Below are positions 16,116 to 25,526 of a DNA stretch of 64,000 bases, piece by piece. The position numbers were made by a program, and so were the translations under genes. The stretch lies in contig NZ_JANIBC010000002.1 in the NCBI RefSeq assembly GCF_024505085.1, positions 363,016 to 427,015 of the forward strand, given 5' to 3'. The notes under the pieces are model-generated. The model ran no database searches. It was given only the letters and a program-made list of their open reading frames with translations, and was not told the origin of the DNA. This DNA is from Parvularcula maris (GTDB taxonomy: Bacteria > Pseudomonadota > Alphaproteobacteria > Caulobacterales > Parvularculaceae). Numbering within the stretch: the first letter of the stretch is position 1; each line of letters begins with the position of its first letter.

Positions 16116-18242
16116 GTGGTCTACACGCCGAACGAGATCGTCCGCTTCATGATCGACGGGGCGGACTGGCTCTGCCGCGAGCATTTCGGCCGCGGGCTGA
16201 TCGACGAGGACGTACACATCCTCGACCCCTGCACCGGCACGGGCACCTATGTCTGCGAGCTTTTGGAGAGCTTCCGCGGCTCCCCGGACAAGATGCGCCG
16301 CAAATACGAAAAAGAGATCCACGCCAACGAGGTGGCGATCCTCCCTTACTACGTCGCCAACCTCAACATCGAGGCGACCTATGCTGAGATCGCCGGTCAG
16401 TATAAGGAGTATGAGAACCTCTGCTTCGTCGATACCCTCGACAACGTCGCCGCCCTAGGGCTGAGGCGCGGTCACCAGCACGACATGTTCGCCGGCGTCT
16501 CGGACGAGAACATCAAGCGCGTGCGGGAGCAGAACAAGCGGACGATCAGTGTGGTGATCGGCAACCCGCCCTACAACGCCAACCAGCAGAACGAGAACGA
16601 GAACAACAAGAACCGCACCTATCCGCGCATCGACCAGTCCATCAAGGACACCTATGTCAAGCAGTCCACGGCCCAGAAGACCAAGGTCTACGACATGTAT
16701 GCCCGCTTCTTCCGCTGGGCCACGGACCGGCTGGGCGATGACGGTGTGATCGCGTTTGTGACGAACTCAAGCTTCGTGGACTCCAAAACCTTCGATGGGT
16801 TCCGCAAGGTGATGGGGGCAGTCTTCGATGAGATTTGGGTGGTCGATCTGAAGGGCAACGCACGTACGAGCGGGGAACGACGCCGTCAGGAAGCCGGAAA
16901 CATCTTTGATGATCAGATCAAGGTGGGCGTAGCCATCAGCTTCTTCGTCAAGAAGAAGAAGCGCGGAAAGAAGAAACCTGCCCTCATTCGCTACGATGCC
17001 GTTCCTGATTACTTTGGCGTTGATAATAAGCGCACTTGGCTGACATCTACACCGCTGTCGGAGCGCGTAATGACCACCGTTACCCCCTCCACGCGGGGCA
17101 ACTGGATCAACCAGGTCGAGAACGAGTGGGACGACCTGCTGCCCCTCGCGGACAAGAAGGTGAAGTCGGCGAGACCTGGAGCGCCGCAGAAGGCTGTGTT
17201 CAAATTATACGGGAACGGAATAAATACGGCACGTGATGAATGGGTTGTGAGAGATGACGCTACCGAACTCCTTACGGCAGCAAACGTAGCGTATCATCTG
17301 ATTGACTACGCCGACGCTGACGAACCGAACGTAGAAAATGGCATGAAGTGGTCGCGCAACTTGAAAAGGAAGAGAAAGCGCAACCTTGCTGAGAAACTGG
17401 ATAAGAAATTTGTAGAAACATATGAATACAGGCCTTTCCGAAAGAGGAACGTTTACTTATCGCCTCTCCTTATTGATGAACAAGGATATTGGAAGAAGCA
17501 AGGATGTATTAACAACAAACATGTTGCTTTCCCAGCTGCAGGAAGTTTTCGATGCCTAGCATCTGACCGCGCTATGGACTTTCACTTCATAGGCGACGCA
17601 CGTGTAGTTTCACGCTACCGCTACAACGACGAAGGCCAGCGGATCGACAACATCACCGACTGGGCGCTGCGCAAGTTCCAGGAGCGCTACGGCAAGGAGG
17701 TTACCAAGGACGCGATCTTCGCCTACTGCTACGCCGTGCTGCACGACCCGGTCTACCGCGAGACCTACGCCATCAACCTGAAGCGAGAGCTGCCGAGGAT
17801 CCCCTTCTACGAAGGCTTCGAGCGCTGGTGCGCCTGGGGGCAGACGCTTCTGGACCTCCATATCGGCTATGAGGAGGTGGCGCCTCACCCCCTCACCCGC
17901 ATCGACGAGCCGAACCCCCGCCGCGCCGAGGGCACCGCCCCCAAGGTCATCCTGCGCAGCGATCACGGGGCGGGTACTATAACGCTGGACGCGGACACCA
18001 AGCTCACCGGCGTGCCCGAAGAGGCCTGGGACTATGTCCTAGGCAACCGGACGGCCATCGACTGGGTGCTCGATCAGCACAAGGAAAAGAAGATCCGCGA
18101 CGAGACCGTCCGCCGCCTCTTCGACACCTACCGCTTCGCCGACCACAAGGAGCGGGTGATCGACCTTCTGGCGCGGGTCACTACCGTCAGTATTGAGACC
18201 GTCGCGATCACCAACGCCATGGCCGCCGCCAAGAGGGATTAG
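16116..18242 (+). CDS. Methylase and target-recognition part of the fused restriction-modification enzyme
   Basis: An N6-adenine methyltransferase with the SAM-binding motif LDPCTGTGTYVCELL (about 36-50) and the catalytic motif IV NPPY at N150 (VVIGNPPYNANQ), in a type I/ISP-like gamma-class order. The C-terminal third is a target-recognition region and helical tail. GTG 16116 is only the first possible restart; it lies inside the conserved RLGVVYTPNEIVRF block and has no Shine-Dalgarno, so efficient independent translation is doubtful. Bases about 17190-17620 are clearly more AT-rich than the flanks, as expected for an exchanged specificity domain. No separate methylase, specificity or helicase subunit lies nearby. 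Confidence 0.8.
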   Translation: MVYTPNEIVRFMIDGADWLCREHFGRGLIDEDVHILDPCTGTGTYVCELLESFRGSPDKMRRKYEKEIHANEVAILPYYVANLNIEATYAEIAGQYKEYENLCFVDTLDNVAALGLRRGHQHDMFAGVSDENIKRVREQNKRTISVVIGNPPYNANQQNENENNKNRTYPRIDQSIKDTYVKQSTAQKTKVYDMYARFFRWATDRLGDDGVIAFVTNSSFVDSKTFDGFRKVMGAVFDEIWVVDLKGNARTSGERRRQEAGNIFDDQIKVGVAISFFVKKKKRGKKKPALIRYDAVPDYFGVDNKRTWLTSTPLSERVMTTVTPSTRGNWINQVENEWDDLLPLADKKVKSARPGAPQKAVFKLYGNGINTARDEWVVRDDATELLTAANVAYHLIDYADADEPNVENGMKWSRNLKRKRKRNLAEKLDKKFVETYEYRPFRKRNVYLSPLLIDEQGYWKKQGCINNKHVAFPAAGSFRCLASDRAMDFHFIGDARVVSRYRYNDEGQRIDNITDWALRKFQERYGKEVTKDAIFAYCYAVLHDPVYRETYAINLKRELPRIPFYEGFERWCAWGQTLLDLHIGYEEVAPHPLTRIDEPNPRRAEGTAPKVILRSDHGAGTITLDADTKLTGVPEEAWDYVLGNRTAIDWVLDQHKEKKIRDETVRRLFDTYRFADHKERVIDLLARVTTVSIETVAITNAMAAAKRD

Positions 18243-18341
18243 CGTAGGACGGCTGCCCGCGCGTTGATCGTCTGGTGCGGCACCCTCTCCGGCAGCCGCG
18301 TTCGTGCGTTGCCGCCCGCGCCTCAAACTTCGTGCACACAC

Positions 18342-18380
18342 AAAAAGACCGCCGACCCTTCACGGGCACGGCGGTCTTTC
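18342..18380. terminator. Bidirectional intrinsic terminator
   Basis: AAAAAGACCGCCG and CGGCGGTCTTTCT form a strong stem with a short GC loop. A T run follows on the plus strand and, in complement, on the minus strand. It lies between the convergent methylase and fructose-bisphosphate aldolase genes and can serve both. Confidence 0.85.
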
Positions 18381-18414
18381 TACTTATTGAGTTGTAACCT
18401 CTACGGACCGGAAC

Positions 18415-19464
18415 TTACGCCTCGTCCTCCATCGCCTCGGTCCAGGCGCCCTTCTGGGCCAGGCCGTTCATCTTGGCCCGGTGTGCGAAGGCGCGCTGGG
18501 CGGCCTCTGCATTGCCCTTATCGCCCTTCCAGGTGTCGAGCGTCGAGGCCTGCAGCGCACGGCCGTAGGAGAAGCTCAGTGCCCAGGGCATCTGGTCGGC
18601 GAAGTCCCGGTTCATGGTGTTGAGGTTCTCGGTCGCCTCACGCTCGGACTGGCCGCCGGAAAGGAAGACGATCCCGGGCACCGCCGCCGGAACCGAATTG
18701 CGGAAGCAGCGCACGGTCTTCTCGGCGATCTCGTCCGTGGACGCCTGTTTATCGGACTTCTTGCCGGCGATGACCATATTGGGCTTGAGGATCGTGCCCT
18801 CGAGGGCGACGCGGGCTTCGAACAGGGCGGTGTAGAGGATCTTCAGCCCCTGCTCCGTCACCTCGTAGCAGCGGTCGATATCGTGGTCGCCATCCATCAG
18901 GACTTCAGGCTCGACGATCGGCACGATGCGTTGCTCCTGACAGAGAGCCGCGTAGCGCGCGAGCGCGTGCATATTGGCCGTGAGGCAGGAGTAGCTCGGC
19001 ATGGTGCGGTCGCCGCCGCGGCTGATGTCGATCACCGCGCGCCATTTGGCAAAGCGCGCGCCGAGCTGGTGGTACTCGGCCAGGCGCTCGCGCAGGCCGG
19101 TCAGGCCCTCGGTCACCTTCTCGCCGGGGTGGAAGGCGAGGTCTTTGGCGCCCATATCCACCTTGATGCCTGGGACGGAGCCAGCCTGTTCGATGAGCTT
19201 CACCAGCGGCGTACCATCGGCAGCCTTCTGACGAATGGTCTCGTCATAGAGGATGACGCCGGAGATGTTCTCGCTCATCGCGTCTTCGGTACGGAAGAGT
19301 AGCTCGCGGTAGTCGCGGCGGTTATCCTCGGTGCTCTCCAGACCGATCGAATCGAAGCGCTTCTTAATCGTGCCGGTCGACTCGTCCGCCGCCAGAATAC
19401 CCTTGCCCGGATGCACCATGGTGCGGGCGATGCCGTTGAGTTCGTCCAGAAGTTCGTTGTTCAT
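18415..19464 (-). CDS. Class I fructose-bisphosphate aldolase
   Basis: A 349-residue class I aldolase. It starts at ATG 19464 (MNNELLDELNGIART) after a GGGGA ribosome binding site; a longer reading to 19506 is not supported. GKGILAADESTGTI, WRAVIDISRG and the Schiff-base lysine K227 in EGTILKPNM are diagnostic, followed by GIVFLSGGQSE. It cleaves fructose 1,6-bisphosphate to DHAP and glyceraldehyde 3-phosphate. It is the last gene of tkt-gap-pgk-fba on the minus strand and is followed by a strong terminator. The animal-type class I enzyme takes the place of the class II enzyme found in this position in many bacteria. Confidence 0.95.
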   Translation of the reverse strand: MNNELLDELNGIARTMVHPGKGILAADESTGTIKKRFDSIGLESTEDNRRDYRELLFRTEDAMSENISGVILYDETIRQKAADGTPLVKLIEQAGSVPGIKVDMGAKDLAFHPGEKVTEGLTGLRERLAEYHQLGARFAKWRAVIDISRGGDRTMPSYSCLTANMHALARYAALCQEQRIVPIVEPEVLMDGDHDIDRCYEVTEQGLKILYTALFEARVALEGTILKPNMVIAGKKSDKQASTDEIAEKTVRCFRNSVPAAVPGIVFLSGGQSEREATENLNTMNRDFADQMPWALSFSYGRALQASTLDTWKGDKGNAEAAQRAFAHRAKMNGLAQKGAWTEAMEDEA

Positions 19465-19543
19465 CTTATCCCCGTTGGGTTCGGGCGGTGCTAGGGTTCC
19501 CCTCACCGCTTCTTCTCCGTTGGGCAGTCGCCTGCCCCGATCA

Positions 19544-20737
19544 CTACTTCTCCAGCGCCTTCACGCCGGGCAGCTCCTTGCCTTCCATCCATTCAAGGAA
19601 CGCGCCGCCGGCGGCTGAGACATAGGTAAAGTCGTCCGTCACATCGGCCATGGCGAGGGCCGCCACCGTGTCCCCGCCGCCCGCGACGGAGGTCAGCTTG
19701 CCCTGTTTGGATAGCTTGGCCGCGTACTGAGCGAGCTCCACCGTGCCGGTGTGGAAGGGCTCGGTCTCGAAGGCGCCGAGGGGGCCGTTCCAGATGAGGG
19801 TCTTGCAGCCCTCCAGCGCCTCGGCATAGCTGTTCACGCTGTCCGGGCCGAGGTCGAGGATCATCTCGTTCGGCTCCACCGCATCCGCGGCGCGCACCTT
19901 GGTGGGCACACCGGCCATGAACTCCTCGGCGACGACCACATCCTTGGGCAGAAGGATGTCGCAGCCCGCTTCAGTGGCCTTGGCCATGATCTCCTGGGCG
20001 GTGGGCACGAGGTCGGGTTCAGCCAGGGACTTGCCGATCTCGAAGCCCATGGCGAGGAGGAACGTGTTCGCCATGCCGCCGCCGACGACCAGCTTGTCCG
20101 CCTTGGTGACGAGGTTCTGTAGGACGTCGATCTTGGAGCTGACCTTCGCCCCGCCGACCACGGCCATCATGGGCCGCTCAGGCTGGCCGAGGGCCGCCTG
20201 TAGATAGTCGAGCTCCCGCGCCATGGCGAGACCTGCCGCAGACGGAAGATGCCGCGCCACCCCTTCAGTCGAGGCATGCGCTCGGTGCGCGGCGGAGAAG
20301 GCGTCGTTGATGTAGACGTCGCCCAGCGTCGCGATCTCGGCGGCGAAGCCAGGCTCGTTGGCCTCCTCGCCGCTGTGAAAGCGGGTGTTCTCAAGGATCA
20401 GAATGTCGCCGTCCGCCATCTGGTCCACGGCCTTCCTCGCCCGCTCGCCGGTCGTGGCATCGATGAAGGAAACCCGGCGCTGAAGCGCATTGGCAGCCGC
20501 CTGGGCCACATGCTCCATGGACATCTCAGGCCGGACCTCGCCCTTGGGACGCCCGAAATGGGAGAGAAGGATCACCTTCGCCCCTGCATCGGCGAGGCGC
20601 TCGATGGTGGGCTTCGCCGCCAGCAGCCGGGTCTCGTCGGTGACGCGGCCGTCCTGCATCGGCACGTTGAAATCGACCCGGACCAGGGCGCGTTTGCCGG
20701 AGATATCCCCGAGGTCGTCGATGGTTCTAAAAGCCAT
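19544..20737 (-). CDS. pgk: Phosphoglycerate kinase
   Basis: A 397-residue enzyme of normal length. The N-terminal domain has RALVRVDFNVPMQDG and LLSHFGRPKGE; the C-terminal domain has GGAKVSSKIDVL and the nucleotide-binding SVAGGGDTVAAL. It transfers phosphate between 1,3-bisphosphoglycerate and ADP. It lies 57 bases downstream of gap and 79 bases upstream of the aldolase start. Confidence 0.97.
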   Translation of the reverse strand: MAFRTIDDLGDISGKRALVRVDFNVPMQDGRVTDETRLLAAKPTIERLADAGAKVILLSHFGRPKGEVRPEMSMEHVAQAAANALQRRVSFIDATTGERARKAVDQMADGDILILENTRFHSGEEANEPGFAAEIATLGDVYINDAFSAAHRAHASTEGVARHLPSAAGLAMARELDYLQAALGQPERPMMAVVGGAKVSSKIDVLQNLVTKADKLVVGGGMANTFLLAMGFEIGKSLAEPDLVPTAQEIMAKATEAGCDILLPKDVVVAEEFMAGVPTKVRAADAVEPNEMILDLGPDSVNSYAEALEGCKTLIWNGPLGAFETEPFHTGTVELAQYAAKLSKQGKLTSVAGGGDTVAALAMADVTDDFTYVSAAGGAFLEWMEGKELPGVKALEK

Positions 20738-20794
20738 GCTCGTTCTTTCGCATGGCGGGGCGGCAGAGCGCCGCTCCGCCGCCTGATGTTTAGT

Positions 20795-21802
20795 TTAGAG
20801 GTACTTGCCCATAGCCAGCGCCGTGTCGGCCATGCGGGTGGAGAAGCCCCACTCATTGTCGTACCAGCTCAGCACGCGGACGAGGCCGCCATCGACGATC
20901 TGGGTCTGAAGGCTGGCGAAGGTCGAGCTGTGCGGGTCGTGCATGAAGTCGCCGGAGACGAGCTTCTCGTCCGTGTAGCCCAGAACACCCTTGAGGGCGC
21001 CTTCGGAGGCTTCCTTCATGGCGCCGTTGATCTCCTCGACGGAGGTCTCGCGGCTCGGCACGAAGTTGAGGTCCACCACCGAGACGTTCGGGGTCGGCAC
21101 GCGCACGGAGGAGCCGTCGAGCTTGCCCTTCAGCTCGGGGATGACGAGGCCAAGCGCCTTCGCCGCACCGGTCGAGGTGGGGATCATGTTCTGCGCCGCC
21201 GCCCTCGCCCGGTAGAGGTCCTTGTGCATCGTGTCCAAGGTCGGCTGGTCGCCGGTATAGGAGTGGATCGTGGTCATGTAGCCGCGCTCGATACCGCAGG
21301 TCTCCATCAGGACCTTGGCGACCGGAGCGAGGCAGTTGGTCGTGCACGAACCGTTGGAGACGATCTTGTCGTCAGCCGAGAGGGTGTCGTGGTTCACCCC
21401 GTAGACGATGGTCTTCACATCCGCCGTGGACGGAGCAGAGACAAGCACCCGCTTGGCGCCTGCATCGAGGTGAGCCGAGGCCTTGTCGGGCGCGGTGAAG
21501 ATGCCGGTGCATTCGAAGACGATGTCCACGCCCTTGTCGCCCCAGGCGAGGTCCGCGGGGTTGCGCTCGGCAGAGACATTGATCGTCTTGCCGTCGATGG
21601 TCATCGAGCCGTCGCCCGCCTCGACGCGGCCAGGGAAGCGGCCGTGCAGGGTGTCGTAGGCGAGAAGATGGGCGTTGGTTTCGACCGGGCCGAGATCGTT
21701 GATGGCCACGACCTCGATGTCACCGCGATTGTGCTCCAGGATCGAGCGCAGGGTCAGGCGTCCGATGCGGCCGAAGCCGTTGATGCCAACTTTCAGGGTC
21801 AT
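20795..21802 (-). CDS. gap: Glyceraldehyde-3-phosphate dehydrogenase, type I
   Basis: A 335-residue GAPDH. The Rossmann motif INGFGRIGRL is at the N-terminus and the catalytic cysteine is C153 in NGSCTTNCLAP. STGAAKALGLV and WYDNEWGFS mark the phosphate and C-terminal regions. It oxidises glyceraldehyde 3-phosphate with NAD or NADP; specificity is not predicted. The ATG lies one base after the tkt stop, so the two are probably co-translated. Confidence 0.97.
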   Translation of the reverse strand: MTLKVGINGFGRIGRLTLRSILEHNRGDIEVVAINDLGPVETNAHLLAYDTLHGRFPGRVEAGDGSMTIDGKTINVSAERNPADLAWGDKGVDIVFECTGIFTAPDKASAHLDAGAKRVLVSAPSTADVKTIVYGVNHDTLSADDKIVSNGSCTTNCLAPVAKVLMETCGIERGYMTTIHSYTGDQPTLDTMHKDLYRARAAAQNMIPTSTGAAKALGLVIPELKGKLDGSSVRVPTPNVSVVDLNFVPSRETSVEEINGAMKEASEGALKGVLGYTDEKLVSGDFMHDPHSSTFASLQTQIVDGGLVRVLSWYDNEWGFSTRMADTALAMGKYL

Positions 21803-21803
21803 G

Positions 21804-23783
21804 TCAGTTTCCTTCGATCAGTGCGCGGACCTTGGCCGCCGCGTTCTTGGCCGTGATGCCGAAATGCTCGTAGAGTTCTTGGTAGGGGCCGGAGGCGCCG
21901 AAGCTCTCCATGCCGAGGAAGTCCCATTTTATGCCGCCGAGGCTGAGAAGCTCGCCCCAGCCCATCTGGATGCCCGCCTCGATCCCGAGGCGCGGTTTCG
22001 TGCCGAGCGTGTCTGCAATATGCGTGCCGTCCGCGCTGAGGAAATCCTCCGCACAGTTCATCGAGACGACCCGTACCGGCGTGCCCTCGGATGCGAGCTG
22101 GTCGGCGGCGGCAAGGGCGATCTCGACCTCGGAGCCCGTGGCGATGATGGTGGCCTGGTAGTCCTCCGCATCACGCAGGACATAGGCGCCGGTGTTGGCG
22201 AACGCGGCTTCCGCGCTCTTGGTCACCATCGGCAGTCCCTGGCGGGTGAGGGCGAGGACCGAGGGGCCCTGATAGGAGAGCGCCGCGCCCCAGGCCGCCG
22301 CCGTCTCCGCCTCGTCGGCGGGACGGTAGACTTTGAGGCCCGGAATGGCGCGCAGGGAGGCGAGATGCTCCACCGGTTGGTGGGTCGGACCGTCCTCGCC
22401 CAGCCCGATCGAGTCGTGGGTCAAAACATAGATCACCCTCGTTCCCATAAGCGCAGCGAGGCGCATGGAGGGGCGCATATAGTCCGCGAACACCAGGAAG
22501 GTGCCGCCGTAGGGGATCACCCCTCCGTGCAGGGACATGCCGTTCATCATCGCGGCCATGCCGTGCTCGCGAATGCCGTAGTGGACATAGCGCCCGGCCG
22601 GGTTCTCCGCATCGAGAATACCGAGTTCCGCCGTCTTGGTGTTATTCGATCCGGTCAGGTCCGCAGAGCCGCCGACGGTCAGCGTGGTCGCCTCGTTGAC
22701 CACATCGAGGCAGTTCTGGGACGCCTTGCGGGTGGCGACCTTCGCGTCTTCGGCCACGACCTTGTCCGCAAGCTGTTTCAACGCGGCGAGGGCATCCGCC
22801 GGGTCGCCCTTCATCGCGGCATCGAAGCCAGCCTTGTTCGAGGAGGCCGAGAGCCGGTCCTCCCACTCTCCGCGAGCCTTCGCACCACGGCTGCCCGCCT
22901 CGCGCCACGCCTCCATGACGTCCGAAGGCACCTCGAAGGGTTCGTGCTGCCAACCGAGGGCCTGACGAGCCGCGGCGATGCCTTCCTGGCCGAGGGGAGA
23001 TCCGTGCACGCCGGAGGTTCCGGCCTTCGGACCCGCGCCCTTGCCGATGGTGGTCCGGCAGGCGATCAGCACCGGGCGGTCCGAGCCCTTGGCTTCCGTC
23101 AAAGCGCGGTCCACCGCCTCCATGTCGTGGCCGTCGCAGCGCATGGTGCGCCAGCCGCAGGCCTCGAAGCGGGCGATCTGGTCGGTCTTGTCCGAGAGGC
23201 TGATCTTGCCGTCGATGGAGATGTCGTTGTCGTCCCACAGCACGACGAGCTTGCCGAGCTTCTGGTGCCCGGCAAAGGAGATCACCTCCTGGCTGATCCC
23301 CTCCATCAGGCAGCCGTCACCGGCGATGGTGTAGGTCATGTGATCGACTACGTCCGAGCCGTAGCGCGCCGCAAGGTGCTTCTCGGCGAGCGCCATGCCG
23401 ACCGCGTTGCCGAGGCCCTGGCCCAAAGGCCCGGTGGTGGTCTCGATGCCCACCGCGTGGCCGTATTCGGGATGGCCCGCGGTCTTCGCGCCGAGCTGGC
23501 GGAAGCGCTTGAGCTCCTCGATGGTCATGCCCTCAAAGCCGAGGAGGTGCAGCAGGCTGTACTGCAGCATCGAGCCGTGGCCCGCCGAGAGCACGAAGCG
23601 GTCGCGGTCCGGCCAGTTCGGCTCGGCTGCGTCGAACTTCATGTGCTTGGTGAACAGCACCGTCGCCACGTCTGCCATGCCGAGGGGCATGCCGGGATGG
23701 CCGGAGTTCGCCTTCTCCACCGCATCCATGGAAAGCGCGGCAATGGCCGCCGCCATGCGCTGCTCGATCGACGTGTCGGCCAT
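21804..23783 (-). CDS. tkt: Transketolase
   Basis: A 659-residue thiamine-diphosphate enzyme. NSGHPGMPLGMAD at the N-terminus, the ThDP/Mg motif GDGCLMEGISQE, GSADLTGSNNT in the PYR domain, and DSIGLGEDGPTHQPVEH are all characteristic. It moves two-carbon units between pentose, triose and hexose phosphates. It is the first gene of tkt-gap-pgk-fba. The 181-base gap to the divergent nuoF must contain promoters for both directions. Confidence 0.97.
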   Translation of the reverse strand: MADTSIEQRMAAAIAALSMDAVEKANSGHPGMPLGMADVATVLFTKHMKFDAAEPNWPDRDRFVLSAGHGSMLQYSLLHLLGFEGMTIEELKRFRQLGAKTAGHPEYGHAVGIETTTGPLGQGLGNAVGMALAEKHLAARYGSDVVDHMTYTIAGDGCLMEGISQEVISFAGHQKLGKLVVLWDDNDISIDGKISLSDKTDQIARFEACGWRTMRCDGHDMEAVDRALTEAKGSDRPVLIACRTTIGKGAGPKAGTSGVHGSPLGQEGIAAARQALGWQHEPFEVPSDVMEAWREAGSRGAKARGEWEDRLSASSNKAGFDAAMKGDPADALAALKQLADKVVAEDAKVATRKASQNCLDVVNEATTLTVGGSADLTGSNNTKTAELGILDAENPAGRYVHYGIREHGMAAMMNGMSLHGGVIPYGGTFLVFADYMRPSMRLAALMGTRVIYVLTHDSIGLGEDGPTHQPVEHLASLRAIPGLKVYRPADEAETAAAWGAALSYQGPSVLALTRQGLPMVTKSAEAAFANTGAYVLRDAEDYQATIIATGSEVEIALAAADQLASEGTPVRVVSMNCAEDFLSADGTHIADTLGTKPRLGIEAGIQMGWGELLSLGGIKWDFLGMESFGASGPYQELYEHFGITAKNAAAKVRALIEGN

Positions 23784-23964
23784 AAGGGGGCTCTCCTTGA
23801 TGAGGGCGAGTGTTCAGCTTTCGCGGAACCGGATGCTCCCGACTCGCTTCGGGGTCAAGCCGCGGGAGGTGGACAATCCTGCGATCAAGCGCCGTCTTGC
23901 GCCCTTCGCGCTGAGGCCGTAGCTGCCATCCGAAACCACGAATTCTACAGCCACCGGGCGACCC

Positions 23965-25269
23965 ATGCTTCAAGACAAAGACCGCATCTTCCAGAACCTC
24001 TACGGCCTGCGCGACCCCTTCCTAGAGGGCGCGAAGCAGCGCGGCGCGTGGAACGCGACCAAGGAGATGCTGGATCAGGGGCCTGAGTGGATTATAAACC
24101 AGACGAAGGAGTCGGGGCTACGCGGACGCGGCGGCGCCGGGTTCTCCACCGGTCTCAAATGGTCCTTCATGCCCAAGGAGGTGAAGGACCGTCCGCACTA
24201 CCTCGTGGTCAATGCCGACGAAAGCGAGCCCGGCACCTGCAAGGACCGGGAGATCATGCGCCACGACCCGCACCTCCTGATCGAGGGGTGCCTGGTGGCG
24301 AGCTACGCCATGAAGGCCCATGCCTGCTACATCTACATTCGCGGCGAGTACATCTTCGAGCGCGAGCAGCTCCAGAAGGCCATCGACGAGGCCTATGAGG
24401 CCAAGCTGATCGGCCGTGACAACATCCACGGCTGGGACTTCGACCTCTATCTCGCCCACGGCGCAGGCGCCTATATCTGCGGCGAGGAGACGGCGCTTCT
24501 CGAGAGCCTCGAGGGCAAGAAAGGCCAGCCGCGCCTCAAACCCCCCTTCCCCGCAGGGGCGGGCCTCTATGGCTGCCCGACCACGGTGAACAACGTCGAG
24601 TCGATCGCGGTGGTGCCGACGATCCTCCGCCGGGGCGCTGGCTGGTTCAAGAGCTTCGGCCGCCCGAACAACCACGGCACCAAGGTCTTCTGTATCTCAG
24701 GCCACGTGAACAAGCCGTGCAACGTCGAAGAAGAGATGTCGATCCCGCTCAAGACCCTGATCGATCGCCATTGCGGCGGGGTCAGGGGCGGCTGGGACAA
24801 CCTCAAGGCGGTGATCCCCGGCGGATCCTCGGTGCGCTGCCTGCCCAAGGACATCTGCGACGACGTGCTGATGGATTTCGATGCCCTGCGCGAGCACCAG
24901 TCTGGCCTCGGCACTGCGGCGGTCATCGTCATGGACAAGTCCACGGACATGGTCAAAGCCATCGCCCGCATCGCCTATTTCTACAAGCATGAGAGCTGCG
25001 GCCAGTGCACGCCTTGCCGCGAGGGCACGGGCTGGATGTGGCGGGTCCTCACCCGCATGGCCGAAGGCGATGCCGAGATGGGCGAGATCGACAAGCTGCT
25101 CGACGTGGCCGGTCAGATCGAGGGACACACCATCTGCGCCCTAGGCGACGCCGCCGCCTGGCCGGTGCAGGGTCTCATCCAGCACTTCCGCCACGAGATC
25201 GAAGAGAAGATCACGAACTACCGTAGAGCCCCGGCAGCGGTACAGGTGCCTTATATGGCCGCCGAGTAG
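23965..25269 (+). CDS. nuoF: NADH-quinone oxidoreductase subunit F
   Basis: A 434-residue NuoF. It contains the NADH/FMN-binding glycine motif [50 protein letters not shown], and the 4Fe-4S (N3) ligands in [14 protein letters not shown] with a later Cys in [10 protein letters not shown]. It receives electrons from NADH at the tip of complex I. It is usually between nuoE and nuoG. Here the divergent tkt precedes it, and the convergent exosortase and a repeat follow, so it stands as a single-gene unit. Confidence 0.96.
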   Translation: MLQDKDRIFQNLYGLRDPFLEGAKQRGAWNATKEMLDQGPEWIINQTKESGLRGRGGAGFSTGLKWSFMPKEVKDRPHYLVVNADESEPGTCKDREIMRHDPHLLIEGCLVASYAMKAHACYIYIRGEYIFEREQLQKAIDEAYEAKLIGRDNIHGWDFDLYLAHGAGAYICGEETALLESLEGKKGQPRLKPPFPAGAGLYGCPTTVNNVESIAVVPTILRRGAGWFKSFGRPNNHGTKVFCISGHVNKPCNVEEEMSIPLKTLIDRHCGGVRGGWDNLKAVIPGGSSVRCLPKDICDDVLMDFDALREHQSGLGTAAVIVMDKSTDMVKAIARIAYFYKHESCGQCTPCREGTGWMWRVLTRMAEGDAEMGEIDKLLDVAGQIEGHTICALGDAAAWPVQGLIQHFRHEIEEKITNYRRAPAAVQVPYMAAE

Positions 25270-25312
25270 AAGGTCGGCTCGAACATCTTCGTAGGGAACT
25301 GACACTCTTCCC

Positions 25313-25442
25313 ACCTCTCCCTCCGGGAGAGGTTGAAGCCTGCTATGCAGGCTTCGGGTGAGGGCGCTGGTGGGGCTACCTCAGTGTGCCGCTCGCCCTC
25401 ACTCGACATCGAAGATGTCGATCTCTCCCGGAGGGAGAGATG
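25313..25442. repeat. Dispersed palindromic repeat, family C, copy 2
   Basis: ACCTCTCCCTCCGGGAGAGGT at the left faces TCTCTCCCGGAGGGAGAGAT at the right, with an inner hairpin GAAGCCTGC..GCAGGCTTC and GACATCGAAGATGTC. It separates the convergent nuoF and exosortase genes. Confidence 0.75.
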
Positions 25443-25526
25443 ACCAAGCGACCATCGTGAGCGCCGAGTGCGAGCACCGTCGTCGTCGAGACTGACTCGC
25501 CTACCCGGCGCTGACCGCCCAGCCTA

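Noticed and set aside
20249-24086. Long plus-strand frames over pgk, gap and tkt
   Set aside because: Antisense shadows of three well recognised enzymes.
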